From contig DASXZW010000061.1 in assembly GCA_036501665.1 (NCBI GenBank), positions 62,001-126,000 on the forward strand: 64,000 nt of DNA, in the 5' to 3' direction. The stretch is from DATAUD01 sp036501665. Its GTDB lineage: Bacteria; Verrucomicrobiota; Verrucomicrobiia; Limisphaerales; Palsa-1400. The translations under genes and the position numbers were made by a program. Position 1 is the first letter of the stretch. Every line of letters begins with the position of its first letter. Positions 8,125 through 17,717 of this stretch are shown here, piece after piece. Under the pieces are notes generated by a model. The model worked only from the letters and a program-made list of their open reading frames with translations, ran no database searches and was not told where the DNA came from.

Positions 8125-8961
8125 ATGCTACTATCTCCCGACAACGCGAAGAAACCCGGGGCCTTGCCAGCCTCTCATTCAGTGCCCCCTCGTTCATCCC
8201 CGAGACCGGATAGAACGCAGAAAAAGGTGCGCGTGCTCCATTTGGCTTATGATGAGCGCGACGCGGAATTGGTCGGCGCCGTGCTGGCGCATGGTCAATT
8301 GCCGTGTGAAATAACCCCGGTCTATAACCGTCGTGATTATCTGGCGGCCTTGGAACGCGGCGGAACGGATGTTGTTCTGGCGGATTTATTGCTTCCCGGG
8401 TTTGAGGCGATGTCTGCATTGCAGCTTCTTCGGAGCAAACAGCCTGGTATTCCGTGCATTGTGTTTTCAGGATTTGTCGGCGAGGAAGCAGTCGTTGAAT
8501 GTCACAAACAAGGCGTCGCGGATTTCCTGCTCAAGAATCAAACAACGCGGTTGGTTCCTGCAATTCGCCGCGCTTTAAAACTGCCCGTTGCAGGGAAAGA
8601 AACCGTCCTGGTGGTTGAGGATGAACCTGATCTGTTGGACCTGACTCATACAATTCTTACGCAGCAGGGTTACCGGGTTCTTACCGCTGGTCATGGTTTG
8701 GATGGCCTCCGTATTGCCCGCCAGCAGAGCGGACCCATTCATTTGGTCGTTACGGATATGGTAATGCCGGAAATGGGAGGGAAAGAAATGGCCGCAGCGC
8801 TGCGGGCCGCCATTCCGAACCTAAAAGTCTTGTTCACCTCCGGCTATCTTGAACACGCCGCCGCCTATAACGCCGCGGCGGAAAAAGGAACTGACTTCCT
8901 GCCCAAACCTTACACTCCCGCTGATCTCCTCAGTCGGGTGCGCCGCATGTTGGATGCTTGA
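8125..8961 (+). CDS. Protein with two response-regulator receiver domains and no output domain
   Basis: From the ATG at 8125 the product has 278 residues. A TTG at 8032 would add 31 residues of unlikely, Lys-rich sequence. The first receiver (about 35-155) is atypical: LAYDERDAEL at the acidic site, DVVLADLLLPGF with the expected aspartate, and FLLKN at the lysine position. The second receiver (about 160-278) is canonical: VLVVEDEPDLLDL, VTDMVMPEMGG with the phospho-acceptor Asp, FTSGY and LPKPYTP. No DNA-binding or enzymatic domain follows, so it should act through protein contacts, in the manner of CheY or Spo0F. No histidine kinase lies next to it. The XRE gene starts three bases after its stop, which suggests joint transcription. 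Confidence 0.88.
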   Translation: MLLSPDNAKKPGALPASHSVPPRSSPRPDRTQKKVRVLHLAYDERDAELVGAVLAHGQLPCEITPVYNRRDYLAALERGGTDVVLADLLLPGFEAMSALQLLRSKQPGIPCIVFSGFVGEEAVVECHKQGVADFLLKNQTTRLVPAIRRALKLPVAGKETVLVVEDEPDLLDLTHTILTQQGYRVLTAGHGLDGLRIARQQSGPIHLVVTDMVMPEMGGKEMAAALRAAIPNLKVLFTSGYLEHAAAYNAAAEKGTDFLPKPYTPADLLSRVRRMLDA

Positions 8962-8964
8962 CAG

Positions 8965-9426
8965 ATGGCGCAAATCGCACAAATGACACGAATTGAGATT
9001 ATGAATGAAGCTTTCTTGCTCGACACCACCTCCCGGGACATGGAACCGCCCCTGGACAGGTATTTGAAGGAACATCTCACGGCCCTGGCCACGAATATGC
9101 GCCGCCGCCGGATAGATCGTAGCCTGACTCAGGAAGCGCTCGCCTATCGGAGCGGCTTGCAGCGAACCTATATTTCAGATGTTGAGCGCGCGGCTCGGAA
9201 CATCAGCTTCGTGACCCTTCTCAGGTTGGCAGAAGCGCTGGGGACGACGGTTTCAGATCTGACGGCGGCTGCCGGCATGACGCAGCCTCCCACCCCGCAA
9301 AAAAACCCTTTTGTTTCCCCACGCAACGAATCTGGGCGCGCAATGGCAAAAATCCGTTCAACCGCCATGTGGCGGCGCGTCGCTGAAGCAATAAGCGTCG
9401 AAACCTGCATTCTGGATAAAGGATAA
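8965..9426 (+). CDS. XRE-family helix-turn-helix transcriptional regulator
   Basis: The 153-residue product has one Cro/C1-type helix-turn-helix at about residues 45-105 (RRRIDRSLTQEALAYRSG, LQRTYISDVERAARN, VTLLRLAEALGTTVSDL). The N-terminal 40 residues and the C-terminal Pro-rich then basic tail have no recognisable domain. The ATG at 8965 directly follows the receiver gene; the ATG at 9001 is an equally possible start and gives a 141-residue protein. A Gfo/Idh oxidoreductase starts three bases after the stop, so receiver, regulator and oxidoreductase probably form one transcript. Target and ligand are unknown. Confidence 0.85.
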   Translation: MAQIAQMTRIEIMNEAFLLDTTSRDMEPPLDRYLKEHLTALATNMRRRRIDRSLTQEALAYRSGLQRTYISDVERAARNISFVTLLRLAEALGTTVSDLTAAAGMTQPPTPQKNPFVSPRNESGRAMAKIRSTAMWRRVAEAISVETCILDKG

Positions 9427-9429
9427 CTT

Positions 9430-10596
9430 ATGAAAAAACATATTAACGTTGGAGTAGCCGGATTCGGATATTGGGGGCCAAATTTGGTCCGCAATTTTAA
9501 ATCCTTGCCGGGATGCAACCTGAAAATGATTTGCGACGTCGATGTGGGGCGACTTGCGGCATTGCAAAAAATGTATCCCGATATCGCGGCCGAAAACCGT
9601 TACGAACAGATGCTCGGCTCTGCCGTGGATGCGGTTGTCGTCGCCACTCCCGTCAAACATCATTTTTCAATGGCCAAAGCCGCTCTTGAGGCGGGCAAAC
9701 ACGTATTGGTCGAAAAACCGATGGCCGCAACGAGCGTCCAATGCGAGGAACTGATTGATATTGCGCATAAGAATGGCCTCATCCTGATGGCAGGCCATAC
9801 TTTTCTCTATTCGCCAGCCGTTAGAAAAATTAAGGAGATCATGGATCATGGGGACCTCGGTCAAATCCGTTACATCTGCGCCAGGCGTTTAAATTTGGGC
9901 CTTTGCCAAAAAGAGATCAATGCCGCGTGGGACCTTGCGCCGCACGATATTTCAATTGTGCTTCACTTGCTCGGCCAACAGCCAACAACTGTCAATTGCT
10001 CTGGCCGGTCATGCACAACTCCGGGAATTGAGGATGTGACAGGGATGTTTCTGAACTTCGCCAACGATTGTTCAGCCGTCATTCACAGCAGTTGGCTGCA
10101 CCCGCGAAAAGTGCGCGAAATGACGATTGTCGGGAGCAAACGGATGCTATTGTACGACGACGTCGCCGCCCAGGAGAAGATTACCCTGTTTGACATCCGT
10201 GTGGACCGTTTGGAGCGTCAGGACAAGCTGGCGGAATTCAAGTTCGAGTACCACCAAGGTGACGCCTCGTCGCCACGTTTGACACAGGAAGAACCACTCA
10301 AGGCCGAGTGCAGCCATTTTCTGGAGTGCATACGCGAAGGTAAAACGCCCCAAAGCTGCGGGCTGCGCGGCCTCGAAGTTGTCAGAATCCTGGAAGCTGC
10401 CTCAATATCACTGCGGTTGCGTGGCAGCGCGATTCCCGTCACAGCGCCGAAATCGGCGCCAGTCTCAGATGATCTAACTGTGGGGGAAATTGCAAATACT
10501 GACTGGCAGTCCTGGCCAGCGCCAATCGCCGCAAGCAGGTCCGCACTTCTGGAATTTTCGGGGCTGAAGCATGAGGCGGTCCCTTGTGTTGGATAA
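9430..10596 (+). CDS. Gfo/Idh/MocA-family NAD(P)-dependent oxidoreductase
   Basis: The 388-residue product has an N-terminal Rossmann fold (INVGVAGFGYWGPNLVRNF), the family signature HVLVEKPMA near residue 95 and the C-terminal alpha/beta substrate domain (LAPHDISIVLHLLG). Unlike the other two family members in this window it lacks a Tat signal, so it is cytoplasmic. AAGGATAA precedes the ATG as ribosome-binding site. Similar proteins without export signal often act on sugar-nucleotides (WlbA-like 3-dehydrogenases) or free sugars; the close GXGYWGPN start is typical of the UDP-sugar group, so a role in surface polysaccharide synthesis is a fair guess. It lies three bases behind the XRE gene. 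Confidence 0.92.
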   Translation: MKKHINVGVAGFGYWGPNLVRNFKSLPGCNLKMICDVDVGRLAALQKMYPDIAAENRYEQMLGSAVDAVVVATPVKHHFSMAKAALEAGKHVLVEKPMAATSVQCEELIDIAHKNGLILMAGHTFLYSPAVRKIKEIMDHGDLGQIRYICARRLNLGLCQKEINAAWDLAPHDISIVLHLLGQQPTTVNCSGRSCTTPGIEDVTGMFLNFANDCSAVIHSSWLHPRKVREMTIVGSKRMLLYDDVAAQEKITLFDIRVDRLERQDKLAEFKFEYHQGDASSPRLTQEEPLKAECSHFLECIREGKTPQSCGLRGLEVVRILEAASISLRLRGSAIPVTAPKSAPVSDDLTVGEIANTDWQSWPAPIAASRSALLEFSGLKHEAVPCVG

Positions 10597-10802
10597 CGAT
10601 CGGAACGTAGTTTTCCAGAATTTTGTAAAATTACTTGGGGGCTTTTCGTTCGATTCAGCCTGTGCGTGCAGATGGGTTGAAGCGTGAGAATACGAGGCAT
10701 TGCGCCATTGTGTTTGGCTCTGATTCTTATCCTCTTGCCGTACTTTGGGATAGATCATAGAATAAGCCGTATCTCCGCGAGTCGTGGCGTATTCGTGAAT
10801 CA

Positions 10803-13800
10803 ATGAAGTTTTCGTCCCTATGTTTGTGGATTGGCGCTGTTGCCGTCGGGTTGTGCGCTGCGCCTTGGACTTCTTCGATGGCGGCTCAAATTGATTTCGC
10901 CCATGATGTTCAACCCATTTTCACCTCACGCTGCTATGAGTGTCATGGCGACAAAAAGCAAAAATCCGATTTTCGCTTGGATGATCGCTCGGTCGCGTTG
11001 CACGGGGGCGAGTCTGGCAAGCCGTCAATTGTTCCAGGCAAGAGCGGGGAGAGCAGCCTGTTTCAACGCATCACCTCCACCAATCCAGACGATTTCATGC
11101 CGCCCAAGGGGCAAAGACTGACTGCGACGCAGATCGAGGCGCTCAAAAACTGGATTGACCAAGGGGCCAAATGGCCCGACCAGCTCGCCCGGCCTGGCGG
11201 GCAGGCGGTGCTTGAGCATTGGGCCTTTAAATCGCCGGTCAAGGCATCCCTGCCACCTGTTCGTGATCGGAAATGGATTCATGATCCTGTGGACAATTTC
11301 ATTCTGGCCAGGCTGGAAAAGGAAAAGTTAAAACCTTCGCCCGAGGCCAGCCGAGTCACTCTGCTCCGCCGATTGAGCCTCGATTTGATCGGATTGCCGC
11401 CAACCATCGCCGAAATAGATGCTTTCATGGCGGACAAAAGTCCTGATGCCTACGAAAAGCAGGTGGAGCGATTGCTGGCCTCGCCGCATTACGGCGAACG
11501 TTGGGGACGCATCTGGCTGGATGCCGCGCGTTACGCGGATTCCGACGGGTATGAAAAGGACAAGCCGCGGTTCATCTGGAATTATCGTGATTGGGTCATC
11601 CGCGCCTTTAATCGCGATCTGCCTTACGACCAATTCGTCATCGAACAACTGGCGGGCGATCTCCTGCCTCATCCCACCGAGGACCAGATCATCGCGACGG
11701 GCTTCTTGCGCAATTCAATGGTGAACGAGGAAGGCGGCGTTGATCCAGAGCAATTCCGCATGGACGGCATCATTGATCGCATGGATGCCATCGGCAAAAG
11801 CATTTTGGGACTGACCATCCAATGCGCGCAGTGCCACAACCACAAATTCGATCCCCTTACGCAGGAAGAATATTATAGAATGTTCGCTTACCTCAACAAC
11901 GACCATGAGGCATCGATGGTGGCCTACACCCCTGAAGAAAACCTGAAGCGCGCTGATCTGCTCCGTCAGATGCGCGATCTTGAGGAAGGGCTTCGCCACA
12001 AGACATCCGACTGGCAGGAACGCATGGCGGCTTGGGAAGATTCCGTGCGCAACGATCAACCGGAGTGGGTGACGCTGGCCTGCCAACATACTTCCGGTGA
12101 TAACGGCGAGCGGTTCTATTATTATTCGGACAATTCCATTCGCGCCTCCGGTTATGCGCCGACCCAATGGACGGCGACATTCACGACCACTAACAATCTG
12201 CCAAGCATTGGCGCCTTTCGCCTCGAACAATTGACCGACGCGGAACTGCCTTGCAATGGCCCCGGTCGCTCAATCAAAGGCATGTCCGCTTTGAGCAAGT
12301 TTGAAGTCGAGGCGGCTGACGCCAAAAACCCCACCAACAAATATGATGTCAAATTCGTCAAGGCCACCGCTGACTATTCCAATCCCAGCAAGCCGCTTGA
12401 AGCTGAGTTCTACGATAAAACGACTGCGAAACGCATTTATGGCCCGGTCGAATACGCGATCGGCACCAATGCCAATGCCGCTTGGGGAATCGACGCCGGC
12501 CCGGGCCGACGCAATCAATCTCGCAAAGCCGTTTTTAATCCAGACAAACCCATTGAGTTCACCAACGGTGTTATCCTGACGTTCCGCCTGGTGCAGAACC
12601 ACGGAGGATGGAACTCCGACGATAATCAGACCCATAATTTGGGCCGCTTTCGCCTCAGCGTGACCAGCGCGACCAATGCCGTGGCTGATCCGCTTCCGGC
12701 GGGTGTGCGCGAGATTTTCAAGATTCCCGCCGAAAAACGCAGTCCGGCGCAAATAGCGGCAATTTTCAGTTATTGGCGCACGACAGTGCCGGAATTTGCG
12801 GACGTCAACGATCAAATTGAGGCGCTTTGGAAACAATGGCCGGAAGGGACGCCCACTCTTGCGATTAAGGCGCGGCAGAACATGGGCGCTGACGATCAAC
12901 GACGGGTCACACAAATCCTCACTCGCGGCGACTGGCTTAATCCCAGCCGCGAAGTTACAGCGGGCGTCCCGGCGTTCCTGCATCCGTTGCCAGCCGGAGC
13001 GGATGACAGCCGTCTGACTTTGGCCAAATGGCTGGTGGACCCGAAATCGCCCACCACGGCGCGCTCATTCGTCAACCGCGTCTGGCAATCCTACTTCGGC
13101 ATCGGTTTAATGGAGACGCCCGAAGATTTCGGCATGCGCGCTCCAGATCCTTCGCATCCCGAACTATTGGATTGGCTGGCGGTGGAATTCATGAAGCCGG
13201 CGCAACTTGCTGCCGGAGAAGAATCCATGCCGCCTGCTTGGGACATAAAGCATATCCACCGTTTGATTGTGAATAGCGCAACCTATAAACAATCTTCACA
13301 TGTCACTCCTGAATTGGTTGAAAAGGACCCCTACAACCGCTTGCTGGCGCGCGGACCGCGGTTCCGCGTGGACGCGGAAATCGTGCGTGATATAGCGTTA
13401 TCCGCATCGGGCCTCCTCAATGCTCAGCTTGGCGGGCCGCCAGTCACGCCTCCCGCGCCGGATTTCCTTTTCCAGCCACCTGCCAGTTATGGGCCAAAAG
13501 TTTGGAACGACGAATCCGGGCCTGAACGCTATCGTCGCGCCGTTTACACCTTCCGCTTTCGTTCCGTGCCCTACCCGGTGCTGCAAACATTCGACGCGCC
13601 CAACGGCGATTTTTCCTGTGTGCGTCGCCTGCGATCCGACACGCCATTGCAGGCTTTGACCACATTGAATGAAATCATTTTTGTGGAGTGCGCGCAGTCG
13701 CTCGCCCTGAATTCGCTGGATCAAGGCGTCAACGACGAGGACCGAATAACTTACGCATTCCGGCGATGCTTGGGACGGAAGCCTGCCCCGGATGAATTGA

Positions 13801-13994
13801 AAAAATTGATCGATCTTCTTCACCGTGAAGAAAAGCACCTGAGTGAAGGCTGGGTGGACGCTTCGACCTTGGCCACAGGCAAGAGCGGCCCGATTGCCGG
13901 TTTGCCCAAAGGCCACACACCCGTCCAACTGGCGGCTTACACCGTGGTGTCGCGAGTCCTTCTGAATCTCGATGAAACGATAACGAAAGAATAG
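10803..13994 (+). CDS. Secreted PSD1/planctomycete cytochrome C protein (DUF1549 and DUF1553)
   Basis: This 1063-residue protein has a signal peptide (MKFSSLCLWIGAVAVGLCAA), then a planctomycete-type cytochrome C domain with the heme motif CYECHG (44-49). The DUF1549 domain follows (SRVTLLRRLSLDLIGLPP, YGERWGRIWLDAARYADSDG) with a second CXXCH in CAQCHNHKFDPL at about 341. The middle contains a beta-rich insertion, and DUF1553 lies at the C-terminus (RSFVNRVWQSYFGIGLMETP, DTPLQALTTLNE). It should be exported and may take part in electron transfer linked to carbohydrate breakdown; the biochemical role is not established for the family. The DUF1501 partner begins 12 bases after the stop, the usual arrangement in PVC bacteria. 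A 206-base gap before it contains no gene. Confidence 0.95.
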   Translation: MKFSSLCLWIGAVAVGLCAAPWTSSMAAQIDFAHDVQPIFTSRCYECHGDKKQKSDFRLDDRSVALHGGESGKPSIVPGKSGESSLFQRITSTNPDDFMPPKGQRLTATQIEALKNWIDQGAKWPDQLARPGGQAVLEHWAFKSPVKASLPPVRDRKWIHDPVDNFILARLEKEKLKPSPEASRVTLLRRLSLDLIGLPPTIAEIDAFMADKSPDAYEKQVERLLASPHYGERWGRIWLDAARYADSDGYEKDKPRFIWNYRDWVIRAFNRDLPYDQFVIEQLAGDLLPHPTEDQIIATGFLRNSMVNEEGGVDPEQFRMDGIIDRMDAIGKSILGLTIQCAQCHNHKFDPLTQEEYYRMFAYLNNDHEASMVAYTPEENLKRADLLRQMRDLEEGLRHKTSDWQERMAAWEDSVRNDQPEWVTLACQHTSGDNGERFYYYSDNSIRASGYAPTQWTATFTTTNNLPSIGAFRLEQLTDAELPCNGPGRSIKGMSALSKFEVEAADAKNPTNKYDVKFVKATADYSNPSKPLEAEFYDKTTAKRIYGPVEYAIGTNANAAWGIDAGPGRRNQSRKAVFNPDKPIEFTNGVILTFRLVQNHGGWNSDDNQTHNLGRFRLSVTSATNAVADPLPAGVREIFKIPAEKRSPAQIAAIFSYWRTTVPEFADVNDQIEALWKQWPEGTPTLAIKARQNMGADDQRRVTQILTRGDWLNPSREVTAGVPAFLHPLPAGADDSRLTLAKWLVDPKSPTTARSFVNRVWQSYFGIGLMETPEDFGMRAPDPSHPELLDWLAVEFMKPAQLAAGEESMPPAWDIKHIHRLIVNSATYKQSSHVTPELVEKDPYNRLLARGPRFRVDAEIVRDIALSASGLLNAQLGGPPVTPPAPDFLFQPPASYGPKVWNDESGPERYRRAVYTFRFRSVPYPVLQTFDAPNGDFSCVRRLRSDTPLQALTTLNEIIFVECAQSLALNSLDQGVNDEDRITYAFRRCLGRKPAPDELKKLIDLLHREEKHLSEGWVDASTLATGKSGPIAGLPKGHTPVQLAAYTVVSRVLLNLDETITKE

Positions 13995-14006
13995 AATTCC
14001 AAGCCC

Positions 14007-15446
14007 ATGAACTGTCAAACGCATCTTTATCGTCCGCAGCATCCGCTGGCGGTGTCGCGCCGCTGGTTTTTGAAGGAATGCGGCGTTGGCCTTGGCGCGA
14101 TTGCATTGCAAACCTTGATGGGGAACTACGCCCAGGCTGCCACCAAACTCGTCGAACGCGATCCGCTGGCCCCAAAACGGCCGCCCTTGCCCGCGAAAGC
14201 TAAAAACATCATTTACTTGTTCATGGCCGGCGCGCCGAGTCATTTGGAATTGTTCGATAACAAGCCGCAATTGGCAAAGTTCAACGGCACTCTTCCGCCG
14301 CCCGAACTTCTCAAGGGTTACCGGGCGGCTTTCATCAATCCCAATTCCAAGTTCCTCGGGCCGAAATTCAAATTCGACCGCCACGGCAAATCCGGCGCGG
14401 AACTTTCCGAACTGCTTCCCCACCTTGCGGAGGTGGTTGATGACATCGCCATCGTCAAGTCGATGCACACCGATGCCTTCAACCATGCGCCCGCCCAAAT
14501 TCTCATGCACACCGGCTCGCAACAATTTGGCCGCCCGAGCCTGGGCGCATGGACTCTGTACGGGTTGGGTTCCGAATCGCGAAACTTGCCCGGTTTTGTC
14601 GTCTTCAGTTCCGGGACCAAGGGGCCAAGCGGCGGGGCGTCCAATTGGGGATCTGGCTTTTTGCCAACTGTGTACAACGGCGTCATGTTCCGCAGCCAGG
14701 GAGACCCGATTCTTTATCTCTCAAATCCAAAGGGCGCGGACGACCAAATCCAGCGCGATACAATTGACGCCGTCTGCGCGCTTGATCGAAAACACTTGGA
14801 TGTTGTCGGCGATCCTGAAATCTCCACCCGCATCAACGCCTTTGAAATGGCTTCCCGCATGCAAACAAGCGCGCCGGAATTGATGGATCTTTCAAAGGAA
14901 CCGAAACACATCCTCGACATGTATGGCGTCGAGCCAGGCAAACCGTCATTCGCCTTGAATTGCCTTCTGGCCCGACGGTTGGTCGAACGCGGCGTCCGCT
15001 TTGTCGAGTTGTTCCACGAGGCGTGGGATCAACACGGCAACTTGAAGAAGGATTTGGAAAAAAACTGCAAGAATACCGACCAGGCCGCCGCTGCGCTGGT
15101 CAAGGATTTGAAACAACGCGGACTACTCAAGGATACGCTAGTGATCTGGGGCGGAGAATTTGGCCGCACGCCGATGTCCCAGGGAGGCGACGACGGACGC
15201 GACCATCATCCAAACTGTTTCACCATGTGGATGGCTGGCGGCGGAGTGAAGTCTGGCCTGACGCTGGGCGGATCGGACGATTTCGGATTCAACGCCACGA
15301 CGGATGCAGTGCACATCCACGATCTGAACGCGACTATTTTACATCTATTGGGATTCGACCACACGAAGCTAACCTACCGCTTCCAAGGCCGCGACTTCCG
15401 CCTGACCGATGTGCATGGGCAAGTGGTGGAAAAACTCCTGGTTTAG
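14007..15446 (+). CDS. DUF1501 protein with Tat signal (sulfatase-like fold)
   Basis: The 479-residue product starts with a twin-arginine region (SRRWFLKECGVGLGAIALQT) and then shows typical DUF1501 segments: NIIYLFMAGAPSHLELFDNK, EDIAIVKSMHTDAFNHAPAQ-like sequence at about 155, GARWAWDQHGN-type sequence (EAWDQHGN) and VIWGGEFGRTPMSQGG followed by GRDHHPNCFTMWMAGGG. The family belongs to the alkaline-phosphatase/sulfatase superfamily by fold but has no assigned reaction. Its gene follows the PSD1 gene by 12 bases and the two are almost always encoded together in Planctomycetota and Verrucomicrobiota, so a joint exported complex is likely. The Tat signal implies that it folds with a metal before export. 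Confidence 0.95.
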   Translation: MNCQTHLYRPQHPLAVSRRWFLKECGVGLGAIALQTLMGNYAQAATKLVERDPLAPKRPPLPAKAKNIIYLFMAGAPSHLELFDNKPQLAKFNGTLPPPELLKGYRAAFINPNSKFLGPKFKFDRHGKSGAELSELLPHLAEVVDDIAIVKSMHTDAFNHAPAQILMHTGSQQFGRPSLGAWTLYGLGSESRNLPGFVVFSSGTKGPSGGASNWGSGFLPTVYNGVMFRSQGDPILYLSNPKGADDQIQRDTIDAVCALDRKHLDVVGDPEISTRINAFEMASRMQTSAPELMDLSKEPKHILDMYGVEPGKPSFALNCLLARRLVERGVRFVELFHEAWDQHGNLKKDLEKNCKNTDQAAAALVKDLKQRGLLKDTLVIWGGEFGRTPMSQGGDDGRDHHPNCFTMWMAGGGVKSGLTLGGSDDFGFNATTDAVHIHDLNATILHLLGFDHTKLTYRFQGRDFRLTDVHGQVVEKLLV

Positions 15447-15525
15447 GCCGATGGTGGAACTTGGAGGCAGTTAATTGATACTGAGTTGGGCTGAATTCAA
15501 ACAACTTCCTGATTTTTAAAGCGCT

Positions 15526-17058
15526 CTACTTTTTTCGAGAAGGCTTTTTGCTTTTTGCAGGAGGCTTATGAATGGCCCAGTTTTTGGAGCGTTGCAGAGC
15601 TGCGTCCCATTTCGACCTTAGCTCCTCCGCTTTAGCAGGAGACATTTTCGGCTCGAAGACTTTCTCGACTTGCCATTGTTTGGAAATGCTTTCGATGTTC
15701 TTCCAGTATCCGACGGCGAGACCAGCAAGGTAAGCCGCTCCCAATGCGGTTGTCTCAGTAACCGCAGGCCGGACGACGGGGATTTGCAGCAAATCCGCCT
15801 GAAACTGCATCAGGAACGCGCTGTGACTCGCGCCTCCGTCCACGCGCAATTCCTTCAACTTTTTGCCTGTGTCGGCATTCATGGCGTGGATGAGATCGGC
15901 CACTTGAAACGCAATCCCTTCCAAAGCCGCCCGCGCAATGTGCGCCGCAGAAGTGTCCCGCGTAATGCCAATCAACGCTCCGCGCGCGTAAGGGTCCCAA
16001 TGCGGCGCTCCCAATCCTGTGAATGCGGGAACAAGGTAAACACCGCCGTTGTCCGGCACCGAGTTTGCCAGAAGATTGACTTCATCAGCAGAGCGAACCA
16101 AACGCAAGCCGTCCCGCAACCATTGCACCACCGCTCCTCCAATGAACACGCTGCCTTCCAATACGAATTCTCGTTTTTTGCCGATCTGACATGCGGCGCT
16201 GATCAGGAGTTGATGGCGGGACGCAATGGGTTTCGGGCCGAGATTTTGCAGGAGAAAACAACCTGTGCCGTACGTGCTTTTTGTCTGGCCCGCGCGCACA
16301 CACATCTGGCCAAAGAGCGCGGACTGTTGGTCCCCGGCAATTCCCGCGATCGGCACTCCCTCCAATCCCAGCGATGTGCTGACTTCTCCATAAATTTCGC
16401 TTGAGGTGCGCACTGTTGGCAGGAGATTGGCCGGAATGCGAAACAGCTTGAGCAACTCATTGTCCCATCGACCGGTGTGAATGTTGTAGAGGAGCGTGCG
16501 GGAAGCGTTGCTGGGATCGGTCACATGAATCGGGTGACTACCAGTCATTTTCCAGATGAGCCAGGTGTCCACAGTGCCGAACACCAAATCTCCTGCCTCA
16601 GCCCGTTTGCGAATACCCGGCACGTTATCCAGTATCCATGCAATCTTCGTCACCGAGAAATACGAGTCCAACAACAGCCCGGTTCTGTTCTTGATAATAT
16701 TATTGTGGCCGGCGGCGCGAAGTTCATCGCACATTTCCGCCGTGCGCCGATCCTGCCAGACGATGGCGTTGTAAACTGGTTCACCGGTCTTGCGGTCCCA
16801 GATGACGGTCGTTTCCCGCTGGTTTGTGATGCCCAGGCCCGCAAGGTCGATGGGACGGATGCGCGCGCGTCCGAGAGCTTCCACCGCGACGCCTAACTGC
16901 GTAAACCAGATTTCCTGCGGGTCCTGTTCCACCCAGCCGGGTTTGGGGTAAATTTGGCGAATCTCTTTTTGGGCGACTGTTTTCATCCGCCCTTCCTTGT
17001 CAAAAATGATGGCCCGCACGCTGGTTGTTCCGGCGTCCAGTGAAAGGATGTATTTCAT
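15526..17058 (-). CDS. glpK: Glycerol kinase
   Basis: The product (510 residues from the ATG at 17058) phosphorylates glycerol to sn-glycerol 3-phosphate with ATP. The FGGY-family fold is clear: ILSLDAGTTSVRAIIFDKEG at the N-terminus, GITNQRETTVIWDRKTGEPV at about 80, GTVDTWLIWKMTG, the FGGY signature region with STYGTGCFLLQN and LRVDGGASHSAFLMQFQADL at about 410. The upstream 62 codons of the open frame overlap non-coding DNA and were excluded. The C-terminus has an unusual Lys/Ser/Pro-rich tail (HKPPAKSKKPSRKK). No glycerol facilitator or glycerol-3-phosphate dehydrogenase lies nearby. It ends 80 bases from the convergent DUF1501 gene. Confidence 0.96.
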   Translation of the reverse strand: MKYILSLDAGTTSVRAIIFDKEGRMKTVAQKEIRQIYPKPGWVEQDPQEIWFTQLGVAVEALGRARIRPIDLAGLGITNQRETTVIWDRKTGEPVYNAIVWQDRRTAEMCDELRAAGHNNIIKNRTGLLLDSYFSVTKIAWILDNVPGIRKRAEAGDLVFGTVDTWLIWKMTGSHPIHVTDPSNASRTLLYNIHTGRWDNELLKLFRIPANLLPTVRTSSEIYGEVSTSLGLEGVPIAGIAGDQQSALFGQMCVRAGQTKSTYGTGCFLLQNLGPKPIASRHQLLISAACQIGKKREFVLEGSVFIGGAVVQWLRDGLRLVRSADEVNLLANSVPDNGGVYLVPAFTGLGAPHWDPYARGALIGITRDTSAAHIARAALEGIAFQVADLIHAMNADTGKKLKELRVDGGASHSAFLMQFQADLLQIPVVRPAVTETTALGAAYLAGLAVGYWKNIESISKQWQVEKVFEPKMSPAKAEELRSKWDAALQRSKNWAIHKPPAKSKKPSRKK

Positions 17059-17096
17059 GGCGATGGTGGCGGCTTGCGGAGTCGAGGTTATTGCGA

Positions 17097-17585
17097 CTAA
17101 AGACCAAGCTCGGTCAGTCCGGGATGATCTGCGGGACGAGGTTTGGATGAATCCCATCGGAACTTGCGTTCGGATTCTTTGATCGGCAAATCGTTGATGG
17201 AGGCGTGGCGATGATGCATCAATCCGTTCGCGTCGAATTCCCAATTCTCGTTTCCGTATGAGCGAAACCAGTTGCCGGAGTCATCCCGCCATTCATAAGC
17301 AAAACGGACGGCGATCCGGCTTTCATCGAACGCCCAAAGCTCTTTGATCAGGCGGTACTCCAATTCCCGCCGCCATTTACGCGTGAGGAATTCGATGATG
17401 GCCGCCCTTCCATTGATGAATTCGGAGCGATTTCGCCACGAGCTGTCAATCGTGTAGGTTAAAGCCACTCTTGCAGGATCGCGGCTGTTCCAGCCGTCTT
17501 CCGCAGAGCGCACTTTTTGGATTGCCGTTTCATGCGAGAACGGAGGCAATGGCGGACGCTGGGTTTGCTCGTTTGTCATAGTCAT
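17097..17585 (-). CDS. NTF2-like fold protein of the DUF1348 type
   Basis: The 162-residue product (ATG at 17585, or 17579) matches the small SnoaL/NTF2-like proteins often annotated DUF1348: KVRSAEDGWNSRDPARVALT, WRNRSEFINGRAAIIEFLTR, IAVRFAYEWRDDSGNWFRSY, ENWEFDANGLMHHRHASIND. It is a cytoplasmic single-domain protein with a cone-shaped ligand pocket; the reaction is unknown. The longest open frame begins at 17789 and would run into the divergent oxidoreductase gene, so the shorter start is preferred. Its stop lies 38 bases upstream of glpK on the same strand, so they could share a transcript. Confidence 0.85.
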   Translation of the reverse strand: MTMTNEQTQRPPLPPFSHETAIQKVRSAEDGWNSRDPARVALTYTIDSSWRNRSEFINGRAAIIEFLTRKWRRELEYRLIKELWAFDESRIAVRFAYEWRDDSGNWFRSYGNENWEFDANGLMHHRHASINDLPIKESERKFRWDSSKPRPADHPGLTELGL

Positions 17586-17717
17586 TTCGTGCAGCGCGTT
17601 GTTAGATTTTGCCGGAGTTCGGCTATGGTAGTTTGTTGCGGCTACTCGCGCAAGAGATGACTCTGTCATCGGGAAAAATCGCTTGTGTCGGTTTTTGGTT
17701 GTTGTATCACAATAAAC

